Source: Rallus limicola
Lineage: Eukaryota; Chordata; Aves; Gruiformes; Rallidae
DNA: 64,000 bases
Reading direction: 5' to 3'
NCBI GenBank assembly: GCA_022605955.1
Contig: JAKCOZ010000005.1
Location: 45,064,950 to 45,128,949 of the forward strand
Shown here: one piece after another, positions 60,121-64,000 of the stretch
Layout of the letters: every line of letters starts with the position of its first letter
How positions within the stretch are numbered: position 1 is the stretch's first letter
The notes under the pieces: generated by a model
Seen by the model: only the letters and a program-made list of their open reading frames with translations
Databases searched by the model: none
What the model was told of the DNA's origin: nothing
Program-made: the position numbers and the translations under genes

Positions 60121-63100
60121 GTAAGGTCACACACTGATCGCAGAATAATGGGTGCATGGGTATGGGAAGTGATGGACACTTTAAAATCTGAAGAGCAAGC
60201 AGAATAACAATTAAGTATTTGGCTGTATTCCAGGTATGACCCTGTGCTGAGGTAGTGAAGAGTGCTAAAAGTTTCTGATTGATTCTGAAGGCACAAGCAA
60301 AGGAAGGGGCTGCACTAGGATGCCACAGGTGTTTAGATGGAGTTTAAGGCCTTTGAAATAGGACCTCAGTTTGTGCAGAATGCTAGTACTCATCTCAAAG
60401 GCTTCAGGTGGCAGTAAAAAGCAGTTTTAAGCAGTAATCTGCCTCTTTCAGAGACCCTTCCCTCATGCTCTTAAACCCCTGAGATGAGTGAAAGTTGGGG
60501 TTCCTTATTCTCAGACTGTATCCTTTTGACTTGTGTCTCTCTTCTCTGCTTCCAAATCTTTTCAAGGCTACAGAAGTAGTCTCTTCTGGGCTCTTTGCAC
60601 ATAGTACAAGCTACAGGGAATCCAGGAAAAGATTTGGGAAAATATTTTTCTTAGTGAAAAGCAATGCCAAGCATTATCACAATCTAGAACCAGCACAGCA
60701 GCTGGAAACTAGAGGTGACTCAGAGGGCATGAGTGCTAGCAATATGCTCAGCTAGTCCAGGGGACAACCAGTCTTGAAGAAACCATGCACAAAGCACCAG
60801 GCAATAAATTAAAACATTTTGAGAGAAGGAGTAACCAGTCTGTAACTTTTGCTGGAAGGTATTGAAAGGAGGATAAATTTGTGAAGTTAAGGAGAAAGGA
60901 GGGAGAGAAGGTAGAGAAATGCAGGTGATAAGCCTATGCAGGCAAGCAAGTATATCCGCCAGCGAGGGACAAGAGAACTGGTTACACGCTGCACTGAGAA
61001 TGGTGCTGGCCAGGGCCTGAGTAATAGCCAGAGTGGTTCTATGTGCTGGCTTTCTGTTGATGCATAGAAAAAATCCTTAAAAAAATTAGTAGAGGACTTC
61101 AGGGAACCTGTCCTTAAGAACTTCAGCTAGAATATTGAAAGATACGTTTCACTGAAGAAAGAGGAAATTAACAGCATTCATTATGCGTTAGGAAAGAAAA
61201 CCTTAAGAAGTGTTTCACATACCTGAGCAATAGCTCTTGTTTTGCTACTTCTGAGAAGTTGGCTTTCTCTGAAAAGGGAAGTGAGCTGAGTATAACTTAT
61301 CTTCCTGAGCAATGCATCTTTTTTCCAGTTGACCTCTTTATAAATCTTGTGTGTATCAATTTCTCTCCATTTGCCTTGCCAACATCATCCCTGATATATG
61401 AGAAATATGGACTATGCTGACTAATCTTTTGGCAAGTCTCCTCAAATACAGAATCAATAAATTAATAAAATGGAGGGGGAAAAAGCAGAGGAAACTTGTC
61501 ATAAGCAAACATCTATTTCAGCAGCATTTAATAAAACACTAGGATTTTTAACACAGTGAGTGAATGATCCCTGCACTTGAGTCTGACCTCTCCTCCTGCA
61601 TGTGTGGGTGGAGTAACACTGCTCTCCATACTGACACAGATCTGTCTAGTCTCAGGATACAATCATAGCACCTGCAGATTATGGACAATCAACACACAAG
61701 TCTGGCAATGCAGTAACTACAAGATCCAGATCCCCTCTGTAGATTTGTTTTCTGTGTCCTTTTTTCCTTGTCCAGTCTTATTTCCCCTCTTTGCACCCAA
61801 GAGGTCTTCTTGTGGTATCACCTGTTAACCATGGAGTTTGGTACTCCAGCAGGTCTTCCCACACATACACTACTCATAAAGCAGGACATGATCTGGGAAG
61901 GGTGAGGGTGTCTTAGTCAGTTGGGACAACAGTCTGAACAAGGGCAGGTACTTTCACAAGACGCGCACTACAGTGCTAGTGCAGCACAGAAGAGATGAAC
62001 TGGGAATACCACTTCATCTGTTTCTCTCACTTTTCTCTGAGTTGCATGTCCTACCGGTACAAACGTGTAGCCAGTCAGGATAAGGAATAGAGGGTTAGAA
62101 TGTGATGAGGTGCTTGCTTCCTCCTTCATTTCTGAAAAGTGACGTAGGTGAACAGTGGCTCATGCCAGACTTGCTTTGGATTCATTAGTAAAGATGCTTT
62201 TGACATATAGCTTGGGATCATTACCCACTATAAGCACATTAAAGCCATATCAGCATGGTATAACACTGTACCCTAAAGCAATACTCTAGGCATCTGTTCA
62301 CAGAACTCTAAGGTTAAGTTTTACTGTTAAAATCTAGATTCAGGAGAGAGATAGACCATGGAGCAATAGGCTTACAATCCCCAGAGCATTCACTGCAGTA
62401 TTTTGGAATGACAGCCTAAAGAGCTGAGGATACAGTGGAAAAAAAAGTGTTAGGTCCACTCAATAAATTCATCCAGTTCTTGTAAGTGTATGACTTGCAC
62501 TGCTTTCTGTTTAGGGAAGTTCTAACTGAGGTCATACCTAAGACACTAGCAAAGGTCACCTGACAGATGCTGGATAAACACTGCTTAGGCATAAGGGGGG
62601 TGCAGAAAACCTTTTCAAGCAAGGGCCCAATTTTTGCAGGCCCTGTGAAGTGTTAATGTGGATCCAGAAACATAGCAAATAAATCACAGCTGGAGCACAC
62701 ATAAGGGCATTACTTGTATACCCTCTCCACATAAGCAGGGATAGAATTATTTTTCTCATACATGTCTAAATGCAGGGTGTCAGGCCTGAGTCCTCTGCAA
62801 ACTTCCTTGTGTTCATACTCTGACAGAGGCAATGGAATGCTCTGAAAGATTTCTTGGTGTGGTTTTTTCAATGTCTGCCTGTATCAAAGACTTTTTAAAA
62901 CAGTACTGTACCACTGTATTGCTAAGAATACACACAAACATGCTGTCCTTAAACAGTAAGCGTTGCTACAAGACTTTATCACACATTTATGTAAACCTGT
63001 AAGTTTCTGCTCTGAAGGAGAGGGTGTTGTAGGGTTAGAAAAGGGCAGGGAGGGCTGGTTAACAGTGAGAAACTGTGTCATGACTGAGCTAGTATTTCAA

Positions 63101-64000
63101 AGACATTCACAATTCCCTATAGAGGGTTAATTTTTCAACTTCTTAAATTACTCAGTCCACCCATTAACACACGGTTTTGTGTACAGATGACACATCAATA
63201 GCTGAAACTCATGCTGCACCAAGACCCAGAAATAGTGTCTGGCAAACCTGTAGGCATTGAAGTAAACTGCTTTTTCTCTGCTTGGGTGAGGCAAGCAAAG
63301 ACACTGCACTTCAGTCAGAAATGTAGACTAGTTCTGTAAATTCAAACTCTCCACTTAGGTTCCTGCTGGGACTTCACAGAGCAGTTGCTTTCTTTCATGC
63401 TAAATTTATTTGAATGACCTTATTACAGAAAATGGGATTTTATATCTCAATGCCCATTACATTATTTTTTTTATTTGTTACAATGAAAACATTTCATTAA
63501 AGTCCTTATTGAATAGCTAAGTGTGAATCTTGGGAGTGAATAAAAGTCATTTATTGAATCAGCCTGTGCTGGAACTAAGAAGCATGTAGAACTGCAGAAC
63601 TATAAAATGCTCAGTGCACTTGGCATTGTTTAGCGAAATGCTACAAGACACAGCTCAAGTTCACTTCTAAAATAAATAAACAAAGGAATGGCCCTAGTTG
63701 TTCCTTTTAAGGACAACGCAATTTCAGAGCCAGCCTTTATCCCTTTCTTGGGGAAAAATACTACCTTCAAGGTGGAGGGGAAGTGAAGTCACTGCATATC
63801 TATCCCTGTGACTGTAAGTTGCCATCCTCACTTTGCGAGTCATGCTTGCAAAGCTGAAGGGAGTGGGCTTTTCATGTCCTGGATCTGGTTTGTCTTTGAG
63901 GGAAGACAGGGAGACAGGATCTGTTTCCTCAAAAACAGAGGTTGGAGCCACCACGGCTTGTGCTGTCTGTACCACAAATGCTCAAAATATAATGTCCCTA
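60121..64000. other. Non-coding sequence, nothing recognised
   Basis: Frames of up to about 85 codons on either strand lack domains. No microsatellite, transposon or RNA gene was identified to the window end. Confidence 0.4.

Overview
This window reads as nuclear DNA of a bird. The evidence is AT-rich sequence with very few CpGs, several CR1 LINE copies (the dominant avian retroposon), and LTRs that I recognise from memory as families common in avian, probably neoavian, genomes. The species and locus cannot be named from the sequence. I find no protein-coding exon, tRNA, rRNA, CRISPR array or bacterial-type gene organisation. The open reading frames present are short, lack recognisable domains, or lie inside retroelements. 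The best description is an intergenic region or very large intron.

Layout. Positions 1-14540 are mostly unannotatable AT-rich sequence. They hold a (TG)n microsatellite, a MIR-like trace, an old retroelement trace with a G-quadruplex motif beside it, two truncated CR1 copies on the minus strand (6.5 and 13.2 kb) and a small palindromic relic at 8.9 kb. At 14543-15109 there is a solo LTR (minus-strand orientation) with near-matching 5-bp flanks, and at 15934-16053 a 120-bp inverted-repeat relic with perfect 16-bp arms. Positions 19.3-20.6 kb hold a CR1 3' tail, a tight 18-bp-arm hairpin and a longer CR1 on the plus strand. At 27286-28370 lies a truncated LTR of a second family carrying an internal 157-bp tandem duplication. 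Positions 28.4-47.6 kb are largely repeat-poor, with one or two palindromic relics, and contain the best candidates for conserved non-coding sequence.

At 47.6-48.3 kb there is a probable plus-strand solo LTR with a poly(A) signal, a 49-bp-period repeat and a C-rich tract. At 51047-51923 a second copy of the 27.3-kb LTR family occurs; its two ends are preserved but it lacks an internal block. Positions 53.3-55.2 kb hold a nested CR1 pair: one minus-strand CR1 appears to have been split by insertion of another, and the older copy resumes with its ORF2 endonuclease/RT linker on the far side. A last plus-strand CR1 lies at 56.2-56.6 kb, and the rest is unremarkable.

No functional system emerges. 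The most informative content is the record of transposition: nested CR1 copies, three solo LTRs and several old palindromic elements, set in otherwise non-coding DNA. Family names and degrees of match come from recognition by eye and memory of consensus sequences, not from a search.
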